Notes: a model not told the origin generated them from the sequence alone. Shown: positions 11,295 to 24,499, counted from the stretch's first letter. The stretch: DNA of 64,000 nt from Chrysoperla carnea (GCF_905475395.1 NC_058337.1:102170368-102234367); one strand, 5' to 3'. Made by a program: numbers and translations.

Positions 11295-12239
11295 TCAGAC
11301 ATCGTCGACTGTTGGAAGCCAAAACGCCATATTTGTACAAGCTGATGCCAACATCATATATTTTGGATTAAATTGAACACATTGAACAGGAGCTGGATGA
11401 TCTGCATTTAAAACACACACTTTATATCCAGTATCCGCATTCCAAACATGAACTCGACCGTCAGTCGATCCACTAAATATGAATTGTGAATCGGGACTAA
11501 ATGATGCTTCAATCGGTATACCTTTGTTATTTAAATGACCAGTGAATGTTTGTAACGGTGTTCCATGGAACGCATCAATTAATCGTATTATCGAACCATT
11601 CGTACTAATTAACACAGTTTTACCATCGCGTGAAAATTTTAAACCAGTCCAATCGCATTCTTTCTCTTGACTTAATTTGAATGTGACAAATGGACCTTTA
11701 TCGAATGATCTTAGATCATATAATTTAATACATTCTGAATTCACACCAGCTGCAAATATTAAACCTTCTGGATCATACGCAGCGACAGGTCGACCGGCTA
11801 AATGCATCAATCCTTGACAATTTGGTGAGCGTAAATCCCATAATCGTAATGTTTTATCCAATGATCCCGATAAAAACGTATCTTCGATCGGTGATAAACA
11901 TAATGAAACAACTTTTTTTGTATGCCCTGGGAAATATCGAATATATTTGTTATCATGTAGTGACAAGTATCGTATTGTATCGTCGATTTTCGTTGAACTG
12001 TGTATTGCTGTATTTTTTGCATGTGTAAAATGTATTAAATCTACCCCATATTTTTTACTATTGACTGTACGCTCCTGTGTCCCTTTTTCACAATCGTAAA
12101 TAACAATTTGATCATCTTCACTACAGGATATTAATGTTTCTCCATTTGGTGAAAAATCTATGCTGTTTATTCGATCGGAATTTTCTCGAAATACTTTTGC
12201 TACCTTAAAACTTCGTACAACGTGATCAACTAATTTCAT
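11295..12239 (-). CDS. WDR82: WDR82, WD40 subunit of SET1/COMPASS and PNUTS-PP1 complexes
   Basis: Nuclear WD40 protein that tethers SET1-type H3K4 methyltransferase to Ser5-phosphorylated RNA polymerase II. It is also part of the PTW/PP1 phosphatase complex used in transcription termination. The 314-residue product is the usual family length (about 313) and aligns with the animal protein from the first residue ([20 protein letters not shown]) to the end ([12 protein letters not shown]). WD repeats are visible in order: [11 protein letters not shown] near residue 26, [20 protein letters not shown] near 85, [25 protein letters not shown] near 111, [20 protein letters not shown] near 156, [24 protein letters not shown] near 244 and [16 protein letters not shown] near 284. 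It is intronless. It is transcribed away from AARS1, 3.3 kb off, and convergently with PPP1R11. The plus- and minus-strand frames inside it at 11807-12028 are shadows. Confidence 0.97.
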   Translation of the reverse strand: MKLVDHVVRSFKVAKVFRENSDRINSIDFSPNGETLISCSEDDQIVIYDCEKGTQERTVNSKKYGVDLIHFTHAKNTAIHSSTKIDDTIRYLSLHDNKYIRYFPGHTKKVVSLCLSPIEDTFLSGSLDKTLRLWDLRSPNCQGLMHLAGRPVAAYDPEGLIFAAGVNSECIKLYDLRSFDKGPFVTFKLSQEKECDWTGLKFSRDGKTVLISTNGSIIRLIDAFHGTPLQTFTGHLNNKGIPIEASFSPDSQFIFSGSTDGRVHVWNADTGYKVCVLNADHPAPVQCVQFNPKYMMLASACTNMAFWLPTVDDV

Positions 12240-12965
12240 TTTTGCACATATAGATAATTATATCGTTTTTCTCTTAGTTTCTTAACTATTTTCAAAATTC
12301 AATTGCTTTTTCTTGGAAGGTTACAAAACTAAACCAATAACATTAGTGCGTTTGTTTAACCTCAACCGCTAAATTGTATACACATCACTCAAAAAACGCA
12401 GTTAAGGTTTGTTTAGTCTATCTTGAGTTGTATAATAGCTCCACCTATTGATAAACAAATGTTTTTTTTATTCTCTTATCATTTCTCAGAAAAAAAATAA
12501 ACTATGTCTATTACTATTATATTATAATAATATAAATATGAATAATTTAAATGCACGCATAAGTGTAATTTTATTAGGAAATTTTTCTATTTCTTGTCTT
12601 GTATTAAAGGCTGAAAGTAAGAATTTGGTTAAGAGCATTACAAAAGGACATATTAATTAAGATACGAGTAAAATATATCTAGAATAGGCGAGGGAGTTGA
12701 TATAAATTCTTATAAATAAATAAAATTGTAAATATACATAAAAAATAGACTAACACTCTGAAAAAGTACATCGATTCAGACCAGACCAACACTTTGAAAA
12801 AGTACATTGAAGCTGAAATCGGAAGTGAATTTGTGAACCAAGCTATATAAACAACCTAAATTTATCTGTGCCAAATCTAAATCATCTCATGTATATTCGG
12901 AACCCAGTCGAGTTAAGGTCTATTGTTAAAAGAAGCATGACCTTGGAATATGGATTTTATACGCG
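12240..12965. other. WDR82 5' flank, divergent intergenic region (left part)
   Basis: Contains the presumed WDR82 promoter (minus strand). At 12749-12815 a roughly 36-bp unit (ACACTYTGAAAAAGTACAT) is repeated twice. The 70-codon frame at 12448-12660 has no recognisable features. Confidence 0.35.
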
Positions 12966-13767
12966 CAGGGGCGTAGGAGCCGTATGGGCAGGGTGGGCAG
13001 CTGCCCACCCAGGAATTTCCCTGGGTGGGCCATGCCCCTTTGTTGAAGAGATTAAAAATTTTATTGCTCTATTAAAATTTCGTGTAGGATAATTTTAAGG
13101 GCAAAACAATAGTTTTTCACTAACAATTGACCTTTCTAGTCTAAGAGAGGATTAGATGACTCATCGATAATCCTCTGGATAGTACTTTTGATGGTTTGTA
13201 ACTGATGCATATTTTTACCTTCGGATTAACAACTTATTTTTAGAATTTATTGTTTTTCATAGCCAATAGGACAACCAAAATGGACAGCTTTATTGTCACT
13301 ATTGTAAGTATCTCCTGTTTAAACAATCGTCCAACTACTTTAAAAGCATGCATCGTGCGAGTTTACTTCATAAATAAATAAATAAATAAATATTATAATG
13401 AAAGAATTTGTGGCACGGTCAGAAAAACGCAAATCTGTGTTTGGCAAAATCTAGGTTTAAGGTTGAAAAAATGTGAAGTATAATTTAAGACTTTTGTATT
13501 GACTTTTTAATTTTAGCAAGCACTTGTATAGTGTAAAAGTTTGTAAAAACTAAAAATGTAATTAGATACATTGTGTACATAAAATTGAAGAAAATGAAAA
13601 GAAAAATTTTGCAAAAATTATTTACAACTAACAAAAACTGTCTGGTATAATATCAATTAACAATCACAAACATATTTTATACAAAATGATTATCATCGAA
13701 AATTTAGGGGGGGGGGTAAAAATTTCGAACCTGCCCACCCAGCAAAAATTTCGTTCCTACGCCCCTG
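12966..13767. mobile_element. Non-autonomous hAT element, 802 bp
   Basis: The ends are CAGGGGCGTAGGAGC and the complement of CAGGGGCGTAGGAAC. An exact 8-bp target duplication TATACGCG lies at 12958-12965 and 13768-13775, which is diagnostic of the hAT superfamily. Subterminal GGGTGGGCAG motifs recur at both ends. There is no transposase; the 74-codon frame that runs through its left end (12868-13092) is not a gene. The intact duplication suggests a fairly young insertion. Confidence 0.88.
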
Positions 13768-13775
13768 TATACGCG

Positions 13776-15552
13776 CGTTTATAAATATAATATCCACAAC
13801 TGAATGGCACTCCAACTCATTTTAGGGAATGAAAATTAAAGTTTCTTAAATAATCCCGCAATGAAATTGAGTATAACTTCCAAATCTAAATAACTCCTCT
13901 AAATATTTAAAGAAAAATCTAAATAATCAATTGTAATTATCATCTACCATTTGTATTTGCTGCATAAAATTACACTTCTAAAGCTAAAAAAGTTAATCAA
14001 ATTTCTTTTTTACTAAAAAAGTCTATGACCATTCAAAATTAAATGCTTTAGAGTATTTTTTCGGTTTCAAGGTGTTTTTGTAAAATTTTTACAAGTAACA
14101 TTTTATTTATAGCGAAACAATTTTGAAAAAGAAAAATTATTTTACAAAAATACGGAATAATAAAGAGCTTGAAAAAATATATATAAATTAAAAATAAGCA
14201 TGTATCAACGCATGATTGCATCATTGATTTTACAACGAGCTTCATCTAATGGTTTATTATAATTTGTTTCAGAGACTATATCCTTTATCGATATATTCTC
14301 TGTTAGTATATTCAAAACCTAATTCAAATTAGTCACCGCTAAAAAATATGATAATTTATATTAAAAAAAAATTTAATTTTAAATGAATTTTTTTAAAATA
14401 ATTTATAACAAATTTTAGTAAAGATTTTAATTTTGCTGAAATTATTTCACACAAAAAATTTTAGTAAAATCAACATTTGCGAAATAGACTATAAAAGCTC
14501 TTCTCTATTCCGGTTAAGATAAAATGTTTACGGCATATTAATAATTAATTGATACAATTTAAAAAATACTGTTTAAAATCTCTTTTTTATATATTAAGAA
14601 CCTTAATTTAAAAGTTTATAAGGCGATATTTAAAAATCGGCAAGGTTTTGATAAAATTATACAAATGTAATTTATTCTTAAACGGAATACAATATAAAAT
14701 GACATTCTTCAAAACGTTTTGTCAAGTCACATGCTACAGTAGTTATAACTTTTTTATTTTGTTCACGTGAATATTGTAGTTTTGTGGAAAGGGGGAATAA
14801 CAAGAACTACGCACGGAATACATTGAATATTGCACACGATCAAATTGGCTAAAAATTATTTAGCTCAACCAAATAAAATTCAGATATCAAAATTACATCA
14901 ACGTTTAACTATTTATCCCACTCATTTTGCGTGGCGTAAATAGTTTATTATCGCACGCATTTTCATTCTTCATTTAAAATATTTTAATAATTATAAATAG
15001 GCAAAACATGGATACTCAAGCATATGCAGAATATTTAAAAAATGAACTCAATCAGTTGTTATCTTCACGTAAATCCCATCCCATATTCCATCACGCTATC
15101 GAGTATAGATAGATATTTATCACGATAGCGTGTGATTAGACATCCAAAACGTGCGGGTATATAATAAAAGTGTGGCATTTATAACATGTGTAATATTGAA
15201 AAAATCGTTCACTTTTTTACAGTTTTTATTGGGTTCACCAGGTCCAGTTAATTAATCTACTTATTATTAAGTCATATCATAATATTTGTAAAAAAAATTA
15301 AGACTTTTAAGTTAAAAAAGTTCAATATTTTCTAATATTAATAATTGTAATAGTTGTAAGGTGAGTCAATTTTTTTTAAACATTCAAAAACTTGTATCTT
15401 TTATGGTAAAAAACCATGTCCATATGGTCTTTGCAAAAAATACCAAAATATATTTTCTGTAAAATTTACATGCAATTTATGTTTATACAAATTTTTTAAA
15501 ATGTGTTGAAAAGTTGCATCATTTCATGTGATTTTTTTTTACAGGAATCAAA
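13776..15552. other. AARS1 upstream region and 5' intron
   Basis: The AARS1 coding exon starts just after a splice acceptor (TTTTTTTTACAG, ending 15544), so a 5' exon and intron lie here. A candidate exon begins with ATG at 15008. After 20 codons it reaches CAC|GTAAAT; joined to the acceptor it would read in frame into AARS1. It may equally be untranslated or unrelated. A short hairpin (arms 15092-15101 and 15123-15132, CACGCTATCG) lies downstream of it. Nothing else could be supported. Confidence 0.4.
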
Positions 15553-18438
15553 ATGAATACAAATTTAACATCAAAAGAAATTCGCTCAGCATTTATAGAT
15601 TTTTTCAAGGAACGAGACCATTTATATGTACACTCGTCATCCACAATTCCATTAGATGATCCTACCTTACTTTTTGCTAATGCGGGTATGAATCAGTATA
15701 AACCCATATTTTTGGGTACTGCGGATCCAAATAGTGATATGGCAAAATGGACTCGTACAGTTAATACTCAAAAATGTATTCGTGCTGGTGGTAAACATAA
15801 TGATCTTGATGATGTAGGTAAAGATGTATATCATCATACATTTTTCGAAATGTTGGGAAATTGGTCATTTGGTGATTATTTTAAGAGAGAAATATGTACA
15901 TGGGCTTGGGAACTTTTAACCAAAAATTTTAAATTACCTCCAAGCCAATTGTACGTGACATATTTTGGTGGACATCCAGAATCTGGCCTGGAACCTGACA
16001 TTGAATGTAAAAATATTTGGCTTGAATTGGGTGTACCTGAAACGCATATTCTACCAGGTAGCATGAAAGATAATTTTTGGGAAATGGGTGAAACTGGTCC
16101 TTGTGGACCTTGCTCGGAACTTCATTTTGATCGTATCGGTAATCGAGAAGTTCCACATTTAGTAAATATGGATGACCCTGATGTATTGGAAATTTGGAAT
16201 TTAGTTTTTATTCAATTTAATCGTGAATCAGATGGTAGTTTAAAATTGTTACCGAAAAAGCATATCGATTGTGGACTCGGATTAGAGCGTTTAGTTTCTG
16301 TTATTCAAGGAAAACGTGCTAATTACGATACAGATTTGTTTTTACCTATATTTGCTGCAATACAAAAAGGTACCGGAACCCGAGAATATCAAGGTTTAGT
16401 AGGAGATGATGATAAAGATGGAATCGACATGGCTTATCGAGTTTTAGCTGACCATGCACGTACTTTAACAATTGCTTTATCTGATGGAGGTCGTCCAGAT
16501 AACACTGGTCGTGGATATGTTTTACGTCGTATTTTACGACGGGCTGTACGATACGGGACTGAAAAATTAGGTGCTAAGCCAGGTTTCTTTGCTACATTAG
16601 TTCCTGTTGTCATTGAAATATTAGGTGATGTATTCCCCGAAATAAAAAAGGATCCTCAAGAAATTATGGATATTATTAACGAAGAAGAGGCACAATTTTT
16701 AAAAACATTATCACGTGGACGTAATTTATTAAATCGAACTGTTCAAAAACTAGGAGATTCAACATCAGTTCCAGGGGATGTTGCATGGAGATTATATGAT
16801 ACTTATGGTTTCCCAATCGATTTAACACAATTGATGTGCGAAGAAAAAGGTTTGAAAGTAGATATGAATGAATACGAAGAAGCTAAAAAGCGATCACAGT
16901 TAGCATCTCAAGGAAAATCCGGAACTGCTGATGATAGCATTAATTTAGATGTTCATTCCATTACCGAATTACAAAATTTGGGAATACCATCCACGGATGA
17001 TTCATTTAAATATCAATATAAACCGATTTCAAGCGATAAAACATCTGAATATCAATTCGATCAATGTGTGGCAACTGTGATTAAAATTAGACATGCTAAA
17101 CAATTTGTAAATGAAATAACATCAGGTCAAGAAGCTGGCGTGTTGCTTGATAAAACTTGTTTTTATGCTGAACAAGGTGGACAAATTCACGACGAAGGTT
17201 TCTTTGAAAAAGTTGGTGATAATAGCGTTGAATTCACTGTTAAAAATGTTCAGGTCCGTGGTGGGTATGTTCTACACATTGGATCTGTTGAGGGTACTCT
17301 AAAAGTTGGAGATCAAGTAATCTTACATTTGGATGTAACTCGACGACAATTAGTTATGAAAAATCATACTGGAACACATGTTCTAAATTATGCTTTAAGA
17401 AATGTATTAGGTAGTGAAGCGGATCAAAGAGGATCTTTAGTTGCACCTGATAAACTACGATTCGATTTTACTAATAAAGGTGCAATGACTACTCAACAAG
17501 TTAAAGATACGGAACAATGTGTCGTTGAAAAGGTTCTTAAGAACGAACAAGTTTATAGTAAAGAAACTCGATTGTCATTAGCGAAAACTATTAAAGGTTT
17601 ACGTGCAGTTTTTGATGAGACATATCCAGATCCCGTTAAAGTTGTTTCAGTTGGAGTACCCGTTGACGAATTGGAACAAGATCCATTCAGTGATGCTGGA
17701 ACTAAAACATCTGTTGAGTTCTGTGGTGGTACTCATCTACACTACACCGGACATATTGGAGATTTTGTTATATCAAGCGAGGAAGCTATTGGAAAAGGTA
17801 TTCGTCGTATAGTTGCATTAACTGGTCCTGAAGCTGCCAAGGCTTTAAAGAAAGCTGAATTATTAGAAAATGAAGTTAATAAATTAAAAGCTGATAATTC
17901 AGGACCAAAAGAATTAGTGAAAAAAATTGTGGAGTTAACAAATGATATTTCACAAGCTGTGATTCCATATTGGAAAAAGGATGAACTTCGTAATGTATTG
18001 AAAAATTTGAAGAAAGATTTAGATGACCGTGATCGACAAAATAAAGCTGCTGTTGCTGGTCAAGTTGTCGAAGATGCTAAAGAATTATGTAAAAGTAATC
18101 CGGATGCTGCCTATTTAGTTAAAGAATTGAAAGCGTACTCAAATACCAAAGCATTAGATGCAGCTTTGAAACAAGTTAAGCTATTAAATCCGAAGACAGC
18201 TGCAATGTTTCTTTCTGTAGATGAAGATACTAAAAAAATATTTTGTTTATCTTCAGTACCAAAAGAAGCTGTTGAAAAAGGCTTAAAAGCTAATGAATGG
18301 ATTCAACAAATTTCACCATTGATGGGAGGCAAAGGTGGTGGTAAACCTGAATCTGCTCAAGCATCTGGTACTAATATAGGTGCTTTAAATGAAGTTATTG
18401 AATTAGCTGCCCAATTTGCTAAAACAAAATTAGCATAA
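15553..18438 (+). CDS. AARS1: Alanyl-tRNA synthetase, cytosolic (AARS1)
   Basis: Class II synthetase that charges tRNA(Ala) with alanine in the cytosol and clears mischarged Ser and Gly. The 961 residues match the full family length (human 968). The start is set by alignment of [18 protein letters not shown] with the animal N-terminus. The aminoacylation core shows [20 protein letters not shown] near residue 33, [21 protein letters not shown] near 75 and the motif 3 stretch [17 protein letters not shown] near 320. The editing domain carries both zinc motifs, HTGTH (605-609) and CGGTH (724-728). The C-Ala domain ends with GGKGGGK near residue 920. The coding region is a single exon, but the ATG sits 8 nt after a splice acceptor, so it is not a processed retrocopy. 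AATAAA lies at 18568. It converges on MTG2, 1.0 kb away. Frames at 15876-16156 (minus) and 17603-17812 (plus) are shadows. Confidence 0.98.
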   Translation: MNTNLTSKEIRSAFIDFFKERDHLYVHSSSTIPLDDPTLLFANAGMNQYKPIFLGTADPNSDMAKWTRTVNTQKCIRAGGKHNDLDDVGKDVYHHTFFEMLGNWSFGDYFKREICTWAWELLTKNFKLPPSQLYVTYFGGHPESGLEPDIECKNIWLELGVPETHILPGSMKDNFWEMGETGPCGPCSELHFDRIGNREVPHLVNMDDPDVLEIWNLVFIQFNRESDGSLKLLPKKHIDCGLGLERLVSVIQGKRANYDTDLFLPIFAAIQKGTGTREYQGLVGDDDKDGIDMAYRVLADHARTLTIALSDGGRPDNTGRGYVLRRILRRAVRYGTEKLGAKPGFFATLVPVVIEILGDVFPEIKKDPQEIMDIINEEEAQFLKTLSRGRNLLNRTVQKLGDSTSVPGDVAWRLYDTYGFPIDLTQLMCEEKGLKVDMNEYEEAKKRSQLASQGKSGTADDSINLDVHSITELQNLGIPSTDDSFKYQYKPISSDKTSEYQFDQCVATVIKIRHAKQFVNEITSGQEAGVLLDKTCFYAEQGGQIHDEGFFEKVGDNSVEFTVKNVQVRGGYVLHIGSVEGTLKVGDQVILHLDVTRRQLVMKNHTGTHVLNYALRNVLGSEADQRGSLVAPDKLRFDFTNKGAMTTQQVKDTEQCVVEKVLKNEQVYSKETRLSLAKTIKGLRAVFDETYPDPVKVVSVGVPVDELEQDPFSDAGTKTSVEFCGGTHLHYTGHIGDFVISSEEAIGKGIRRIVALTGPEAAKALKKAELLENEVNKLKADNSGPKELVKKIVELTNDISQAVIPYWKKDELRNVLKNLKKDLDDRDRQNKAAVAGQVVEDAKELCKSNPDAAYLVKELKAYSNTKALDAALKQVKLLNPKTAAMFLSVDEDTKKIFCLSSVPKEAVEKGLKANEWIQQISPLMGGKGGGKPESAQASGTNIGALNEVIELAAQFAKTKLA

Positions 18439-19438
18439 CATGGGTAAATAATTACATTTATTTATTTGTTAAAAAATGAAAATGTTTCGAGAACATTTTC
18501 CACCGTTTTTTAAGATTATTTAATGGAGTTTGCTTTTATATTTATTAAAATACAATTTACATTTTTAAATAAAGCGCTATAAATATATTAAAATTATTAT
18601 TTATGTTTTTTTTTTATAACTAGTAAGCTATGTTAGACACTCAGAATATCTAGATCTGCATTGGTTTTGGACGTTAACGCTTACAAACGTGCTAAGACGC
18701 TTAGGCTTATAAGTTTTAGTGTTGATTTTGGCTTGCGTCCAAAACTAAAGCAGCCTCAGCAAGGTTTTTGTCCATTATAAAAGATCGATTTAATTGGAAA
18801 TTATGAGTGTTTAACTTCTGCTTAATACAATTATAAGGACATGTAGACGGTGTGGCCACTAGAGCATTTCATGGAAGCTCTCAACCCTATTTTAATATTA
18901 TAAATGCGAAAGTTTGTGAGGATGTATAGATGTTTCTTACTCTTTCACGCAAAAACTACTGAATGGATTTTAATGAAACTACAGGTATATAGCTCATATA
19001 TCAGAATAACACATATAGGCGTAAAAGTTACACCCATAAGAGAGACGAAGGCAGCTATTTGAAGCCTACTTTATCTCTACTGCAATCAACCATTAGTCGG
19101 CGACTTTGCAGCTCTATGATTCTATTACATGTATAAGATTGTAGTAGAAGCACCCACAAAGAAGGCACTCCATCGATCACTTTATATAAAGTGAAAATGG
19201 CTGAGAAACATGTTACACCCGCCATTCGAGTAAAATTTGATAATTTTTTATTACAAATTTTTGAATTAAGCTAAAACAAAAGATTTGGTTTTCCAAAACA
19301 CCTGCTTGAAATATATAAAGTTAGTATTTTGGACATCAGGAAGCCTGAAAAAGGTTAGATCTTTAGGAAATCCAATTTTGGAATGGTAAAAAATGCTTCT
19401 ACACTACGTAGGTATATAGAGATTAAAAAAATACAATA
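18439..19438. other. AARS1-MTG2 convergent intergenic region with a retroelement-like fragment
   Basis: Holds the AARS1 3' UTR. From about 18893 to 19060 there is an insect interspersed-repeat tail in reverse orientation (ATTATAAATGCGAAAGTTTG ... CTCTTTCACGCAAAAACTACTGA). It resembles the ends at 56150, 58860 and 42266. Such sequences are common in non-LTR (RTE-like) or Helitron-like families, and the class cannot be fixed here. No gene is seen. Confidence 0.45.
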
Positions 19439-21967
19439 TTAATCTAATTCGTCTAGTTTATTACTAACATCTAACATCTTATCATAAACAACTCGAATAT
19501 CTTGTAACAATTGTTTAACATTTGTACCAATTTTTGCTGAAATTGGAATAATCGGTAATTGTGTGTGCTTTCGTAATAATTCAACATTTTCCATAGCACC
19601 AGGTAAATCAATTTTATTAGCAATAATGATTTGTGTTCTTGATGATAGTTCGTTGCTAAATTTATCGATTTCATTTTGTAAAATTTTTAAATGTTTCCAT
19701 GGTTCATCATTTGCAACATCTAAAATTATAAGTATTGCAGCACAACGTTCGGCATGTCTAAGAAATTGAATACCAAGACCTTTATTCTTGTGACTGTCTT
19801 CAATTATTCCCGGTAAATCCGCAACTTAAAAAATCATAAAAATTATTTTTTTTGTATTTTAAGAGTTTTTAATTTAACTTAATATGTATTCAATAAATCT
19901 GTAATTCGAGTAACTTAAACAAATATATCGCATTTCTAACTACTTTAGAAATATGGAGAATAGATCAAGGTAAGGTGTCTTGAAGACCCCTTAAACGGTT
20001 GTTAAACTAAAAAAATGGCAAATTTTTCCCGTAAAAGGATCCTAGTAGATTAATGATAATGAAATAAATTATTTACTAAACTGAAAGTTTTACTAGTGAC
20101 GATGAATCGAGCATGTAGTATTAATTACCTGCTATTTGTTCGTAATCATCATACTGAACAATTCCTAGATGTGGTTTCAGAGTTGTAAATGGATAAGGTG
20201 CTACTTTTGGGCGTGCTCGTGAAATGGCTCTTAATAATGTACTCTTTCCTGCATTTGGAAATCCAACCTGAAAAAGACATAAATCCGATGTATTCTTTTT
20301 ATAGATTTACATATATACATATTTATAAATTTTAATAATTTAGTATGAATATGAACAATAGATAAAAATATAAATGTTTTAGAGAGGTATAACTTTTCGA
20401 ATTTTCACCGCTTGATAAATAAACGAGTTCAAATTAATTTAAGATTTAAATTAGCGGGCATATCATTCTCATATTCCTTCATCAACTTGAAAGGAGCCGA
20501 TAATCTTCAAACGGTTGAAGATGTACTTCAAGAATTGCTTTGCCTAGAGTCCTGGCATGATTAATGCGGCCCTACTGTCACTGACCACGTCTGGTGTGAC
20601 AAACAAATCAAATTATTGAAGCTAAGTTGATAAATTGAATTTATTCAGGTATTAGTCACTTAATTTTCGGATATTACATAAAAGTCAGGAAGCTGATCAA
20701 CTTAAAATTTTTATTATCAGCTTCTCCAAGTATTAACCGTGTGAACTTAATCAGTATCGAACATCTCGGTAGTTTTTAGAATTAAATGAAAAAAGAAGCA
20801 ATAAGTAAGTAACGTTCAAAACGTTCTACACTTCATAGAAATTTGACCAAATCTTGTTAATAAATGACCGTATTTTACTTGGCCAATTTGAGAATAACTG
20901 ATAATGGTTTATTATCGATAATTTTTTAAAAAACTTCATGAGAAAAGAACGAGATCAGATTCATGGATTTTTGTTATATCAGAGAATTTATTTTAAGTTT
21001 AAGATCAAGTGATTTATCACTTTTGGCAATTTCATATCAGTGTTGTAAATGGCGATTAGATCTAATTTTTGATCCGAAAAATTGAATTGTTTGAGTTTAA
21101 AGAAATTTCTTCTGCTCTGTTAGAGTTTAAAACGATGTAAATTTCAACTCACAAGAACTTAATCTTGTTTACCTATAGTTTTGTAATTGATTCTTACCAA
21201 ACCAATATGTGCCATACTCCTAATTTCTAACGTATATTGTAAATCCTCTCCTTCAGCTCCATATTCACAAATATATGGTGCCTGTTCTGTGTCCGATACA
21301 AAAAAATGATTCCCTTTACCACCAGCTCCACCTTTTGCAGCTACAAACATGGTACCATCTTTTTCTAAATCCCCGATAATAATATTTTTACTATTTTTAA
21401 TAATAGTCCCAATCGGTACTTTTACAATTGTATGTTGTGCATTCTTTCCATGACAATTCTTTCCAGATCCTTTTTCACCAAGATCAGCTTGTAGGACTGA
21501 TGTTACATGTGTTAAATCTTTAACATCTTTAGATGCTTCAAAAATAATATGCCCACCATTCCCTCCATCGCCCCCATCAGGTCCAGCATTTTCATTAGCC
21601 CATAAATGTAAAAAGGATATGCATCCATCACCTCCACGACCCCCTAATGTACGTACAGTGCGTAAATCAACAAAGTATTGAGCCTAAAATAACGGAAATA
21701 CATATCCTGTAAATAAAATAATTAAAAAATACATATAATTTGGGAGTGGTGTTAAACCGGATTAAACAGATTCTGAATCCAGAATATGTAACCTATTCAA
21801 ACTGGATTTAAATTCATTTTGCGTATACTATATTAATGAAATATGTGAATAAGCCCTACTTTATTGGTTTGCGATTTTGCTTTTTTACTTCTTAACGGCT
21901 GTGCAATATTCGTTTTATGCATACATCTTTTGCTTAAATTGAGAAAACTATTACGAAATAATAACAT
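19439..21967 (-). CDS. MTG2: MTG2 / GTPBP5, mitochondrial Obg-family GTPase, four exons
   Basis: GTPase for late assembly of the mitochondrial large ribosomal subunit. Exons on the minus strand are 21967-21860, 21683-21198, 20267-20129 and 19824-19439, with GT-AG junctions that keep frame, giving 372 residues (human about 406). Exon 1 (36 codons, [20 protein letters not shown] then PLRSKKAKS) is a basic, Leu/Ser-rich mitochondrial targeting peptide. Exon 2 is the Gly-rich Obg fold ([20 protein letters not shown], then [12 protein letters not shown] and [12 protein letters not shown]). Exon 3 carries the P-loop [19 protein letters not shown] and TTLKPHLG. Exon 4 carries G3 [26 protein letters not shown]4 NKIDLP and G5 PISAKIG. 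It resembles MTG2 rather than GTPBP10 in YFVD and FLRHAERC. The exon 1 donor (GTAGGG) is weak. The MTG2-PEDS1 gap is 3.3 kb, divergent. Smaller frames on both strands inside are shadows or exon parts. Confidence 0.93.
20268..21197 (-). other. MTG2 intron 2 (930 bp)
   Basis: Lies between the donor GTAAGA at 21197 and the acceptor AG at 20268-20269 (minus strand). AT-rich, and nothing else is recognisable in it. Confidence 0.7.
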
Positions 21968-23900
21968 TTTTTTTTAGTATATAAAAAAAAATAAGGTTAT
22001 TATTGTTTCTCACATGGTGTCACATACAAACTGTTTATAAAGTCAGTAACTGTTAGTTAAAAATAAAATCAATTATTTAAAAAATTTAGTCGATCATTAT
22101 TAAAAATCTAATATTGATGAAATTTAAATGTAATTGTTGGGAAAATTTTCACTATTTTCGATCAATTATTAATGTGATAATAAATTACCAGATGTTTAAA
22201 TACACACACACAGCGGCTATTATGATAATGATATATTTTTTGTTTTATTACTGGGTGTATTAAAATTATGGGCAAATTTTTATTTATTCATAAACGGATA
22301 AACTGTAATAGTTAGGCAGACAGCTGAAATTTAGACATAGTGTGTATTACTATTGCCGCTAGAACAATAAATAATAATCAAAAAAATTATTAGAATTAAT
22401 ATTTAATATTTTTACTGAGTTGTGTTTCTCCGCTTAAGAGGATTTTTAATAAAGGTCATTTAAATTTAGATCATTCGTTTCTCAATTATTTTTATCAAAT
22501 CTTGAATTACGTTATATCCGATTTATTAAAGATCATTCATTTTGAACCAATTTTGTTTTTTTTTTATTTGAAGATCGTTTAATCGGAATGGTTTCTATAA
22601 ACGATTGGCCAGAAATTTTGAAAAAGTAAAAAGAAAAAATTGTAAAATATGATTTTTTTAGAAAAGTGACCCAAGATAAATATCTAACTTATGAATATTT
22701 GAAGTATACGTGTCTAAATAAGCAATTTTCTCCAAATTTCTTCGGCTATGGTGGTTCGTCGATATTTTAGCACTTATTTTTGAACTCTTCTTGTACGTAG
22801 ACCAAAATCCTGTTATATTTAGATGTATATGTATATATGGTCATTTTTTTCACCGTCTCAGATTAATAAAAAGTGGCTAATAAAAAAGTGTTTCCAGGAT
22901 GCTGTACAATTCACTGCCATTGCTTAGATTAGATAAAATATTCAATAAATCTTTCAAGATATCATAGCGCCTCAATCACAGGGATGGTAGACAATAAAAC
23001 CTGTAGATTTACTGATTTTATTCGCTGAGTGTAGAACCGAATTCAGCGCTGCTACATGCAATGTTTGTATCATTAACGTAATAATATTGCCTGCATTTTT
23101 AAATGATGACATTATTTATAGATATTGAAAATATTATTACATAAAAAGTAATAGTCAACCTGAATGACTACTTGCAATTGTCTAGAGGTGTAAGAAAATA
23201 TAAAATAAATATAATAAAAATTTTAAAGAAATCCCTGACACAAAATGAGATCCCATCGATTCGTTTGTGGCCTCGAACATGAAAATAGTCTTAATAATAT
23301 AAATATCATAGTGTATAGAGAATGGTACAAAAAATTAATGAAAATGATACAAAAAATTAAACATTTTATTTATCAATTAATCAAATTAACTATCAAAGTC
23401 AGTGTATTTACCAAAAGAAAAGTACATTTTTCATAAACCGTACAAGGAATCGATATGAATTTTTCACAAAAGACGTATAATAATTGATAAATTGATAAAT
23501 TAAATTAAATTTTTTATTTCTATTTTCATTTTCACTCTTTATAAAAAAAATGCACGTGTTATACCATTCTAAATGTTAAAACTATAACATTACACTTAAA
23601 ATGATTTTGCTTTTATTTTTGACTGAGTATATACCAGTTTTTCATTTTTATGCATAGTCTTATCTAAATTATTAAATATTGAGACTGATAAAGTTCTTAA
23701 TTTTGGTATGATTATATAAAGCTTAAAACTTGAGGAATATTGATAAAAGGTTCTTTATGACTTATGTAAATAGTAACATTTTTAAAAGCACTTACCTATT
23801 GACTAAAAACCATTATTTAACGACTTCTCCATATATCACCATGTAAAAGGGAGTGTTTTTTATAATTACTTTCTCATAAATCGTACAGAAAATCGACTTG
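21968..23900. other. MTG2-PEDS1 divergent intergenic region, left part
   Basis: Presumed MTG2 promoter side. AT-rich; open frames such as 23245-23436 show no protein features. No repeat with definable ends was seen. Confidence 0.35.
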
Positions 23901-23918
23901 AAATTTATACAGAAGACT

Positions 23919-24256
23919 TATTAAATACTCATTAATAGGGTATTATCGTTAGTCAAAAATAAATCATGAAATTTGAAAAAAAATAAATTTAAGAGAAAAT
24001 ATACTTAAATATTCTAATTTCGAGTCATAAAAATCGTAATTTTTAAACTGTATATCACGTGACCTAAAACGCGGGTAAGCCCTACTGTGATGTCATAGCG
24101 GTATGAGCCATAGACCATCAATTAGTTCAGTGTAAACAGCTGGGTATAATATATACATAGTTAATAAGTATTTATATATATTATAATCAGATGTCTATGA
24201 ATATATCTGTCAAACTTATTTGTGTTATTTCGTATAGTGATACCCATATTACGTCA
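23919..24256 (-). repeat. Dispersed repeat X, copy 1
   Basis: About 340 bp that reappears inverted at 37663-38059. Shared landmarks are GGGTATTATCGTTAGTCAAA, TATCACGTGACCTAAAACGC, GGTAAGCCCT and TTGTGTTATTTCGTRTARTG. No ORF and no clear terminal repeats; class unknown. It lies between the divergent genes MTG2 and PEDS1. Confidence 0.65.
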
Positions 24257-24499
24257 TTAAATAGGATGCCCGCGTTTTTGACAGTTTAAAAAAGGTTTAA
24301 AATTTAATTTAAGTTTTTGGCAAGAAAGCGTGTGTTTTTTTCCGAAATAAATTTTTGGTGGGTTTTTACTAACAAAATCAACATTTTGAAGTACTTTTTC
24401 AAAAATAATAGAATACCCTATTGACACAACAAATATCAGAGCTTTAGTAACAGTATCGTTTTGGTATTGAACCACCTTATATAACCTTGTATCATACTG

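Noticed and set aside
12868-13092. 74-codon open frame as a gene
   Set aside because: It runs across the left end of the hAT element at 12966 and is made of its terminal repeat sequence.
15092-15132. 10-bp hairpin upstream of AARS1 as a regulatory element
   Set aside because: Short, isolated and without known counterpart; may be chance in AT-rich DNA.
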